Part shown: piece after piece, positions 56,891 through 64,000 of the stretch
How positions within the stretch are numbered: the first letter of the stretch is position 1
Layout: every line of letters begins with the position of its first letter
NCBI RefSeq assembly: GCF_014650435.1
Contig: NZ_BMUY01000011.1
Location: forward strand, 245,456-309,455
DNA length: 64,000 nt
Reading direction: 5' to 3'
Origin: Streptomyces tendae
GTDB taxonomy: Bacteria; Actinomycetota; Actinomycetes; Streptomycetales; Streptomycetaceae
Translations under genes and position numbers: made by a program
The notes under the pieces: generated by a model
Told to the model about the DNA's origin: nothing
Databases searched by the model: none
Seen by the model: the letters and a program-made list of their open reading frames with translations, nothing else

Positions 56891-58999
56891 ATGAGCACGC
56901 AGTCGAGCAAGCAGACAGTGGAGCCGACAGTGGACGGCGCGGACCGCTTCGAGTGGACCGAACTCGACCGGCGCGCCGTCGACACCGCCAGGGTTCTCGC
57001 GGCGGACGCCGTGGAGAAGGTGAGCAACGGTCACCCGGGCACGGCGATGGCCCTGGCCCCCGCGGCGTACACGATCTTTCAGAAGGTGATGCGACACGAC
57101 CCCGCCGATCCCGAGTGGACCGGCCGTGACCGCTTCGTCCTCTCCCCCGGCCACACCTCGCTGACCCTCTACACCCAGCTCTTCCTCGCCGGGTACGAGG
57201 TGGAGCTGGACGATCTGAAGGCCTTCCGCACGCACGGCTCCAAGACGCCGGGCCACCCGGAGTACGGGCACACGGCGGGCGTGGAGACCACCACGGGACC
57301 GCTGGGCCAGGGCGTGGCCAACGCGGTGGGCATGGCGATGGCCGCCCGCTACGAGCGCGGCCTGTTCGACCCGGAGGCCGCCGAGGGCGAGTCCCCGTTC
57401 GACCACACGGTCTGGGCGATCGTCAGCGACGGCGACCTCCAGGAGGGCGTCTCCGCCGAGGCGTCGTCGATGGCCGGCCACCAGAAGCTCGGCAACCTGG
57501 TCTTCCTCTACGACGACAACCACATCTCCATCGAGGGCGACACCGCGACCGCGTTCTCCGAGGACGTGCTGAAGCGGTACGAGGCATACGGCTGGCACAC
57601 GCAGCGCGTCGAGCCCGCCGAGAGCGGCGACGTGGACGTGCACGCGCTGCACGCGGCGCTGACGGCGGCGAAGGCCGAGACCGGCCGCCCCTCCATCATC
57701 GCCATGCGCACGATCATCGCCTGGCCCGCCCCGAACGCCCGGAACACCGAGGCATCCCACGGCTCCGCCCTCGGCGCGGACGAGGTCGCCGCCACCAAGC
57801 GCGTCCTCGGTTTCGACCCCGAGCGGTCCTTCGAGGTCGCCGACGAGGTCCTCGCCCACACCCGCCGGGCCCTGGACCGGGGCGCCGAGGCGCACGCCGC
57901 CTGGGACAAGCGGATCGCCGCCTGGCGCGACGCCGCCCCCGAGCGCGCGGCGCTCTTCGACCGCGTGGTCGCGGGCCGGCTGCCCGAGGGCTGGGAGGAC
58001 GCCCTGCCCGTGTTCGAGACCGGAAAGGCGGTCGCCACCCGGGCCGCCTCGGGCAAGGTCCTCCAAGCGCTCGGCCCGGTCCTGCCCGAGCTGTGGGGCG
58101 GCTCCGCCGACCTGGCCGGCTCCAACAACACCACCATCGACAAGACCAGCTCCTTCCTGCCCGCGGGCAACCCGCTCCCCGGCGCCGACCCGTACGGCCG
58201 CACGGTGCACTTCGGCATCCGCGAGTTCTCCATGGCCGCGGAGATGAACGGCATCGCCCTGCACGGCAACACCCGGATCTACGGCGGCACCTTCCTGGTC
58301 TTCTCCGACTACATGCGCAACGCGGTGCGCATGTCCGCGCTGATGCAGCTGCCGGTGACGTACGTGTGGACGCACGACTCGATCGGCCTCGGCGAGGACG
58401 GCCCGACCCACCAGCCCGTCGAGCACCTGGCCGCCCTGCGGGCCATCCCCGGTCTCAACGTCGTCCGCCCGGCCGACGCCAACGAGACCGCGACCGTGTG
58501 GGCGGAGATCCTCCGCCGCCACTCCACCCACCCGGCGCCGCACGGACTCGCCCTCACCCGCCAGGGCGTGCCGACCTACGCGCCGAACCCGGACGCGGCG
58601 CGCGGCGGGTACGTCCTCGCCGACGCCGCCTCCGGCGCCCCGGACGTCGTCCTGATCGCCACCGGCTCCGAGGTGCAGCTCGCGATGGCCGCCCGGGAGA
58701 CGCTGGAGGCCGAGGGCACCGCCACGCGGGTGGTGTCGATGCCGTCCGTGGAGTGGTTCGAGGAGCAGCCCCGCGCCTACCGCGAGAGCGTGCTGCCGCC
58801 GTCCGTGCGGGCCCGGGTGGCCGTGGAGGCCGGAATCGGCCTGACCTGGCACCGGTACGTCGGGGACGCGGGCCGCATCGTCTCCCTGGAGCACTTCGGC
58901 ACCTCCGCCGACGCCCACACCCTGTTCACCGAGTTCGGCTTCACCGCCGGGCACGTGGCCGCCGCCGCCAGGGAATCCCTGGCCGCCGCCCGCGGCTGA
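56891..58999 (+). CDS. tkt: Transketolase
   Basis: 702 aa from ATG 56891; a TTG two codons upstream is better spaced from GAGG (56875-56878) and cannot be excluded. Thiamine-diphosphate enzyme of the pentose-phosphate pathway. TPP-binding motif DGDLQEGVSAEASSMAGH and substrate loop GHPGTAMALAPAAYTIF in the first half; EDGPTHQPVEHLAALR in the second. Lacks the usual plasmid- or chromosome-marker oddities. First gene of tkt-tal-zwf-opcA-pgi; 63 bp before tal. Confidence 0.95.
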   Translation: MSTQSSKQTVEPTVDGADRFEWTELDRRAVDTARVLAADAVEKVSNGHPGTAMALAPAAYTIFQKVMRHDPADPEWTGRDRFVLSPGHTSLTLYTQLFLAGYEVELDDLKAFRTHGSKTPGHPEYGHTAGVETTTGPLGQGVANAVGMAMAARYERGLFDPEAAEGESPFDHTVWAIVSDGDLQEGVSAEASSMAGHQKLGNLVFLYDDNHISIEGDTATAFSEDVLKRYEAYGWHTQRVEPAESGDVDVHALHAALTAAKAETGRPSIIAMRTIIAWPAPNARNTEASHGSALGADEVAATKRVLGFDPERSFEVADEVLAHTRRALDRGAEAHAAWDKRIAAWRDAAPERAALFDRVVAGRLPEGWEDALPVFETGKAVATRAASGKVLQALGPVLPELWGGSADLAGSNNTTIDKTSSFLPAGNPLPGADPYGRTVHFGIREFSMAAEMNGIALHGNTRIYGGTFLVFSDYMRNAVRMSALMQLPVTYVWTHDSIGLGEDGPTHQPVEHLAALRAIPGLNVVRPADANETATVWAEILRRHSTHPAPHGLALTRQGVPTYAPNPDAARGGYVLADAASGAPDVVLIATGSEVQLAMAARETLEAEGTATRVVSMPSVEWFEEQPRAYRESVLPPSVRARVAVEAGIGLTWHRYVGDAGRIVSLEHFGTSADAHTLFTEFGFTAGHVAAAARESLAAARG

Positions 59000-59062
59000 T
59001 CCCACCGGATCGCATCCCGGTCCGGACCCGTTTCGACCTCGATCCGAGGGCAGAAAGAGAAG

Positions 59063-60208
59063 ATGATCACTGTGACCGAAGCAACCGCCACCGCGGGAGC
59101 ACTGCAGCGCCTGGCCGACCAGGGCGTGTCCGTCTGGCTCGACGACCTGTCGCGGCGGCGGATCGAGTCCGGCAACCTCGCCGAGCTGATCAGGACGAAG
59201 AACGTCGTCGGTGTCACCACCAACCCGTCCATCTTCCAGGCCGCCATAGGCTCCGGAGAGGGCTACGAGGAGCAGCTCGCCGACCTGGCGACCCGCGGCG
59301 TCACCGTCGACGAGGCGGTCCGCATGATGACCACCGCCGACGTCCGCGCCGCCGCCGACGTGCTGCGCGAGGTGTACGACGTCACCGGCGGGCGCGACGG
59401 CCGGGTCTCCATCGAGGTCGACCCCCGGCTCGCCCACGACACCCGGGCCACCGTCGCCGAGGCGCGTCAGCTGGCCTGGCTGGTCGACCGCCCCAACGTG
59501 ATGATCAAGATCCCGGCGACGAAGGCCGGTCTCCCGGCGATCACCGAGGTCATCGGCGCCGGCATCAGCGTCAACGTCACGCTGATCTTCTCCCTGGAGC
59601 GCTACCGCGAGGTCATGGACGCCTACCTCGCCGGTCTGGAGAAGGCCCAGGCGGCCGGGATCGACCTGGCCGGCATCCACTCGGTCGCGTCCTTCTTCGT
59701 CTCCCGCGTCGACAGCGAGATCGACAAGCGTCTGTCGCTGCTGGGCACGGACGAGGCGCGCGGCCTGCGCGGAAAGGCGGCGCTGGCCAACGCGCGACTG
59801 GCCTACGAGGCGTACGAGAACGTCTTCGCGGGCGACCGCTTCACCGCCCTCGCGGGGGCCCGCGCCAACCCGCAGCGCCCCCTGTGGGCGTCCACCGGTG
59901 TGAAGGACCCGGCATTCCGGGACACCCTGTACGTGGAGGAGCTGGTCGCTCCCGGCACCGTGAACACGATGCCGGAGGCCACCCTGGACGCCGCCGCCGA
60001 TCACGGCGAGGTCCGGGGCGACACGGTCACCGGCGGGTACGCCCAGGCCCGGGCCGACCTCGCGGCGGTGGAGCGGCTCGGCGTGTCGTACGACGAGGTG
60101 GTGGAGCAGTTGGAGCGAGAGGGCGTGGCGAAGTTCGAGGCGGCCTGGCAGGACCTGCTCGCCGCCGTGACGAAGTCCCTCGACAGCAAGGGAGTTGACG
60201 GGGAATGA
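59063..60208 (+). CDS. tal: Transaldolase
   Basis: 381 aa from ATG 59063. Schiff-base lysine in NVMIKIPATKAGLPA (about residue 150), TNPSIF motif near residue 53, NPQRPLWASTG near 270: the actinobacterial long transaldolase family. Interconverts sedoheptulose-7-P + G3P with erythrose-4-P + fructose-6-P. The stop overlaps the zwf ATG by 4 nt, so the two are translationally coupled. Confidence 0.95.
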   Translation: MITVTEATATAGALQRLADQGVSVWLDDLSRRRIESGNLAELIRTKNVVGVTTNPSIFQAAIGSGEGYEEQLADLATRGVTVDEAVRMMTTADVRAAADVLREVYDVTGGRDGRVSIEVDPRLAHDTRATVAEARQLAWLVDRPNVMIKIPATKAGLPAITEVIGAGISVNVTLIFSLERYREVMDAYLAGLEKAQAAGIDLAGIHSVASFFVSRVDSEIDKRLSLLGTDEARGLRGKAALANARLAYEAYENVFAGDRFTALAGARANPQRPLWASTGVKDPAFRDTLYVEELVAPGTVNTMPEATLDAAADHGEVRGDTVTGGYAQARADLAAVERLGVSYDEVVEQLEREGVAKFEAAWQDLLAAVTKSLDSKGVDGE

Positions 60209-61983
60209 GCGAGGAGCTTCCCGCTGGGGCGCCCCAGGAGACCAAGGCGACGAAGGAAGCCAAGGAGGCCCGGACGGCCCAGGAGGCGGCGGGACCGCTG
60301 CACGCCGAGGAGGCCGAAGAGGCCCGCGCCGCCAAAGCGGCGAAGGCGGCCGCACCGTCGAAGGCTCCCCGGAGCGCGAAGAAGACCGGGACGTCCCGCG
60401 CCGCCAAGGGGACGAAGGGCAAGGGCGCGGGCGCGGAGGCCGTCGAGCCGGTGGCACCGCTCGACTGGAGCAACCCACTGCGCGATCCCCAGGACCGCCG
60501 GCTGCCCCGGATCGCCGGACCGTCCGGGCTGGTGATCTTCGGCGTCACCGGTGACCTGTCCCGCCGCAAGCTGATGCCCGCCGTGTACGACCTGGCCAAC
60601 CGCGGCCTGCTGCCGCCGGGCTTCTCGCTGGTCGGCTTCGCCCGCCGGGACTGGGAGGACCAGGACTTCGCCGAGGTCGTGCACGACGCGGTCAAGGAGC
60701 ACGCGCGCACGCCGTTCCGCGAGGAGGTCTGGCAGCAGCTCTCCGAGGGCATGCGCTTCATCCCCGGCGACTTCGACGACGACCAGGCGTTCGAACAGCT
60801 GCGCAAGGCCGTCGAGGAACTGGACGCCTCCCGCGGCACCAGCGGCAACTACGCCTTCTACCTCTCGGTGCCGCCGAAGTTCTTCCCGAAGGTCGTCCAG
60901 CAGCTCAAGAAGCACGGTCTGACCGACGGGCCGGACGGCTCCTGGCGGCGAGCGGTCATCGAGAAGCCCTTCGGCCACGACCTGGACAGCGCCCGCGACC
61001 TGAACGCGCTGGTGCACGAGGTCTTCGACCCGGAGCAGGTCTTCCGCATCGACCACTACCTGGGCAAGGAGACCGTCCAGAACATCCTGGCGCTGCGCTT
61101 CGCCAACCAGATGTACGAGCCGATCTGGAACCGGTCCTACGTGGACCACGTGCAGATCACGATGGCCGAGGACATCGGCATCGGCGGCCGGGCCGGCTAC
61201 TACGACGGCATCGGCGCCGCCCGCGACGTCATCCAGAACCACCTGCTCCAGCTGATGGCACTCACCGCCATGGAGGAGCCGGCCGCCTTCGACGCGCGGT
61301 CGCTGCTCACCGAGAAGCTGAAGGTGCTGCGCGCCGTGCGGCTGCCGGACGAGCTGGGCGAGCACACGGTGCGCGGGCAGTACGCGGGCGGCTGGCAGGG
61401 CGGCGCGCAGGTGCCCGGCTACCTGGAGGAGGAGGGCATCGACCCGGCCTCCACCACCGACACCTACGCGGCGATCAAGCTGGGCATCGACAACCGCCGC
61501 TGGGCCGGGGTGCCCTTCTACCTGCGCACCGGCAAGCGCCTGGGCCGCCGGGTCACCGAGATCGCGGTGGTCTTCCAGCGGGCCCCGCACTCCCCCTTCG
61601 ACTCCACGGCGACGGAGGAGCTGGGTGAGAACGCCATCGTCATCCGCGTCCAGCCCGACGAGGGCATGACGGTGCGCTTCGGCTCCAAGGTGCCGGGCAC
61701 GTCGATGGAGATCCGGGACGTGTCGATGGACTTCGCGTACGGCGAGTCCTTCACCGAGTCCAGCCCGGAGGCGTACGAAAGGCTGATCCTGGACGTCCTT
61801 CTGGGTGACGCCAACCTGTTCCCGCGCCACCAGGAGGTGGAAGAGTCCTGGCGGATCCTCGACCCGATCGAGGAGTACTGGGCCTCGCACGACAAGCCCG
61901 CGCAGTACGCGTCGGGCGGCTGGGGACCGCGGGAAGCCGACGAGATGCTCGCACGAGACGGACGGAGCTGGCGCAGGCCATGA
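60205..61983 (+). CDS. zwf: Glucose-6-phosphate dehydrogenase with N-terminal extension
   Basis: 592 aa, about 80 longer than the common length (about 507). ATG 60205 overlaps the tal stop (ATGA). Residues 1-80 are a Lys/Ala/Glu-rich low-complexity extension of coiled-coil or disordered type. Core begins near SNPLRDPQDRRLPRIAGPSGLVIFGVTGDLSR. NADP motif GVTGDL (113-118); active-site RIDHYLGKETVQN (about 281); EKPFGHDLDS. Oxidises G6P to 6-phosphogluconolactone. The extension might help bind OpcA, encoded next; this is inference. Confidence 0.95.
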   Translation: MSEELPAGAPQETKATKEAKEARTAQEAAGPLHAEEAEEARAAKAAKAAAPSKAPRSAKKTGTSRAAKGTKGKGAGAEAVEPVAPLDWSNPLRDPQDRRLPRIAGPSGLVIFGVTGDLSRRKLMPAVYDLANRGLLPPGFSLVGFARRDWEDQDFAEVVHDAVKEHARTPFREEVWQQLSEGMRFIPGDFDDDQAFEQLRKAVEELDASRGTSGNYAFYLSVPPKFFPKVVQQLKKHGLTDGPDGSWRRAVIEKPFGHDLDSARDLNALVHEVFDPEQVFRIDHYLGKETVQNILALRFANQMYEPIWNRSYVDHVQITMAEDIGIGGRAGYYDGIGAARDVIQNHLLQLMALTAMEEPAAFDARSLLTEKLKVLRAVRLPDELGEHTVRGQYAGGWQGGAQVPGYLEEEGIDPASTTDTYAAIKLGIDNRRWAGVPFYLRTGKRLGRRVTEIAVVFQRAPHSPFDSTATEELGENAIVIRVQPDEGMTVRFGSKVPGTSMEIRDVSMDFAYGESFTESSPEAYERLILDVLLGDANLFPRHQEVEESWRILDPIEEYWASHDKPAQYASGGWGPREADEMLARDGRSWRRP

Positions 61984-62915
61984 GGATCGACCTGACCGAC
62001 ACCACGGCAAGCAAGATCAACAAGGCGTTGGTGCAGGGCCGTCGGGCCATCGGCACCCCGGCCGTGGGCATGGTGCTCACGCTGGTGATCGTCACCGACG
62101 AGGAGAACGCCTACGACGCGATCAAGGCCGCCGAGGAGGCCTCGCACGAGCACCCCTCGCGCACCCTGGTCGTCATCAAGCGCCACCCCCGCAACCTGCG
62201 CGACCGCACCCGCTCGCACCTCGACGCCGAGGTCAGGGTCGGCTCGGAGGCCGGGACCGGCGAGACCGTCGTCCTGCGCATGTACGGGGAGGTGTCCGAA
62301 CACGCCGACTCGGTGGTGCTGCCGCTGCTGCTGCCGGACGCGCCGGTCGTCGTGTGGTGGCCGGTGGAGGCTCCGGACAACCCCGCGAAGGACCCGCTGG
62401 GCGCGCTGGCCCAGCGCCGGATCACCGACCTGTACACGGTCGAGCGGCCGATGGAGGTCCTGGAGCGCCGGGTGCGCGCCTACGCGCCCGGCGACACCGA
62501 CCTGGCCTGGACCCGGCTGACCCTGTGGCGCTCGATGCTGGCCGCGGCCCTGGACCAGGCCCGGGTGCCGGTGACCGCCGCGGTCGTGGAGGCCGAGGCG
62601 GACAACCCGGCGGCCGAGCTGCTGGCCCGCTGGCTTGAGGCCCGGCTGGACGTCCGGGTGGACCGGGTGGTCACCGACGGGCCGGTCGTCACCGCCGTCC
62701 GGCTCGGCACGGCGGGCGGCGAGATCGTCGTCGACCGCCCCGAGGGGCCGCTCGCCACGATGACCCTGCCCGGTCAGCCCCCGCGCTCCGTCGCCCTGAA
62801 GGTGCGCCCCACCTCCGAACTCATCGCCGAGGAGCTCAGGCGCCTCGACGCCGACGAGATGTACGCCGTCGCCCTGCGCGGCGAGGCCGGCAAGGAGACC
62901 CCTGTCCATGTCTGA
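61980..62915 (+). CDS. opcA: G6PDH assembly protein OpcA
   Basis: 311 aa. ATG overlaps the zwf stop. OpcA is needed for full activity of actinobacterial and cyanobacterial G6PDH. Pattern: N-terminal MRIDLTDTTASKINKAL, then PVVVWWPVEAPDNPAKDPLGALAQRRITD in the middle. Operon coupling with zwf is conserved. The stop lies eight bases inside pgi. Confidence 0.93.
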   Translation: MRIDLTDTTASKINKALVQGRRAIGTPAVGMVLTLVIVTDEENAYDAIKAAEEASHEHPSRTLVVIKRHPRNLRDRTRSHLDAEVRVGSEAGTGETVVLRMYGEVSEHADSVVLPLLLPDAPVVVWWPVEAPDNPAKDPLGALAQRRITDLYTVERPMEVLERRVRAYAPGDTDLAWTRLTLWRSMLAAALDQARVPVTAAVVEAEADNPAAELLARWLEARLDVRVDRVVTDGPVVTAVRLGTAGGEIVVDRPEGPLATMTLPGQPPRSVALKVRPTSELIAEELRRLDADEMYAVALRGEAGKETPVHV

Positions 62916-64000
62916 CACCACCAAGCTCAACCAGCGTCCGGAGTGGACCGCGCTCGCGGACCACCGCAAGGGCGCGCTGCCCCACCCGGACCTGCGCGAG
63001 CTGTTCGCCCAGGACCCCGGGCGGGCGGAGCGGTACGTCGTGCGTGTCGGGGACCTGCGTATCGACTACTCGAAGCACCTGGTCACCGACGAGACGCTGG
63101 CCCTGCTCCAGGAACTGGCCACCGCCACCGACGTGTTCGGTCTGCGCGACGCCATGTTCCGCGGTGAGCGCATCAACATCACCGAGGACCGGGCCGTGCT
63201 GCACACCGCGCTGCGGGCGCCGCGGGACGCGGTGATCGAGGTCGACGGCGAGAACGTCGTCCCCAAGGTGCACGCCGTGCTGGACAAGATGGCCGGCTTC
63301 GCCGACCGGGTCCGCTCCGGCGAGTGGACCGGCCACACCGGCCGGCGCATCAAGAACGTCGTCAACATCGGCATCGGCGGCTCCGACCTCGGTCCGGCCA
63401 TGGCCTACGAGGCACTGCGGGCCTTCACCGACCGCTCCCTCACCCTCCGCTTCGTGTCCAACGTGGACGGCGCCGACCTGCACGAGGCGGTCCGGGACCT
63501 GGACCCGGCGGAGACGCTGTTCATCATCGCCTCCAAGACCTTCACCACCATCGAGACGATCACGAACGCCACCTCGGCCCGCTCCTGGCTGCTGGACGGC
63601 CTCGGGGGCGACGAGAAGGCCGTCGCGAAGCACTTCGTGGCCCTGTCGACCAACGCCGAAAAGGTCTCCGGCTTCGGCATCGACACGGCCAACATGTTCG
63701 AGTTCTGGGACTGGGTCGGCGGCCGCTACTCCTTCGACTCGGCCATCGGGCTGTCGCTGATGATCGCCATCGGCCCGGACCGCTTCCGGGAGATGCTCGA
63801 CGGCTTCCGCATCGTCGACGAGCACTTCCGCAACGCCGAGGCCCCGGCCAACGCGCCACTGCTCCTCGGTCTGCTGGGCGTCTGGTACGGCGACTTCCTG
63901 GACGCGCAGTCGCATGCGGTGCTGCCGTACTCGCACTACCTGTCGAAGTTCACCGCGTACCTCCAGCAGCTGGACATGGAGTCCAACGGCAAGTCCGTGG
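62908..64000 (+). CDS. pgi: Glucose-6-phosphate isomerase (3' end outside window)
   Basis: 364 codons of the frame from ATG 62908, overlapping opcA by 8 nt; no stop in the window. Motifs: GIGGSDLGPAM (about 155), RFVSNVDGADL, ASKTFTTIETI (about 210) and DWVGGRYSFDSAIG (about 268), all conserved in pgi. Links glycolysis and the pentose-phosphate genes beside it. Family length about 550 aa, so about 190 residues are missing from view. Confidence 0.95.
   Translation, partial: MSDTTKLNQRPEWTALADHRKGALPHPDLRELFAQDPGRAERYVVRVGDLRIDYSKHLVTDETLALLQELATATDVFGLRDAMFRGERINITEDRAVLHTALRAPRDAVIEVDGENVVPKVHAVLDKMAGFADRVRSGEWTGHTGRRIKNVVNIGIGGSDLGPAMAYEALRAFTDRSLTLRFVSNVDGADLHEAVRDLDPAETLFIIASKTFTTIETITNATSARSWLLDGLGGDEKAVAKHFVALSTNAEKVSGFGIDTANMFEFWDWVGGRYSFDSAIGLSLMIAIGPDRFREMLDGFRIVDEHFRNAEAPANAPLLLGLLGVWYGDFLDAQSHAVLPYSHYLSKFTAYLQQLDMESNGKSV

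Noticed and set aside
56828..60478. 1,216-codon minus-strand frame antisense to tkt and tal
   Set aside because: High-GC antisense open frame over clearly coding conserved genes; no domain recognisable.

Overview
The window is high-GC actinobacterial DNA. Codon use, the many GTG starts, and the neighbouring chromosomal genes (a zwf/opcA/tal/tkt/pgi operon, an Sfp-type PPTase, XRE/DUF5753 and DUF6879 regulators) point to Streptomyces or a close relative. It has two halves: roughly 1-39,570 is an integrated siphovirus-type prophage whose left end lies outside the window, and 39,575-64,000 is host chromosome. No tRNA, rRNA, CRISPR array or insertion sequence was recognised, and no gap between genes exceeds 300 bp.

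Prophage, left to right. (a) 91-6,207: a run of small, mostly unrecognised early genes, often coupled by 4-nt ATGA/GTGA overlaps; several encode cysteine-rich putative zinc-binding proteins. (b) 6,310-7,580: small genes on both strands, ending in a helix-turn-helix protein whose divergent promoter region carries an 18-bp perfect palindrome. (c) 7,751-11,595: an operon of small and multi-spanning membrane proteins including a homologue of SpdB, the spread protein of Streptomyces conjugative elements, without a TraB/FtsK translocase in view. (d) 11,734-12,935: two membrane-anchored proteins with the same 19-nt translation leader. (e) 13,012-32,265: terminase, portal, MuF-like protein, scaffold, P22-like coat protein, a four-gene glycan-type cassette (two glycosyltransferases, a nucleotidyltransferase-like protein, an FkbM methyltransferase), connector genes, major tail protein, frameshifted tail chaperones, tape measure and tail-tip proteins. 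(f) 32,328-34,579: lysis genes, ending with a membrane-anchored collagen-like protein and a strong terminator. (g) 34,624-37,612: XRE/DUF5753 plus DUF6879 regulators divergent from four tiny genes, and a small XRE regulator. (h) 37,862-39,538: a large serine integrase on the minus strand whose 5' end abuts the host junction.

The host side begins inside a gene: the 3' two thirds of a NitT/TauT-type substrate-binding protein, followed by two permeases and an ATPase. The prophage has therefore split an ABC-transporter operon. Beyond this are a stand-alone MmyB-type ligand-domain protein with two small neighbours, a PPTase coupled to a metallophosphoesterase, an ATP-grasp protein, a GH4 glycosidase with a divergent IclR regulator, a NarL-type two-component pair with an MMPL transporter, a secreted GH16-CBM6 glucanase behind a CebR-like palindrome, an AraC regulator, and the pentose-phosphate operon tkt-tal-zwf-opcA-pgi, with pgi cut by the window end.

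Most noteworthy are the glycan cassette inside the capsid module; two reading frames (glycosyltransferase/head protein and endolysin) with strong internal Shine-Dalgarno-ATG starts that probably yield a second product; a serine integrase with four extra CxxC motifs; the Spd-like membrane operon in a phage; and a G6PDH with an unusual N-terminal extension of about 80 residues.
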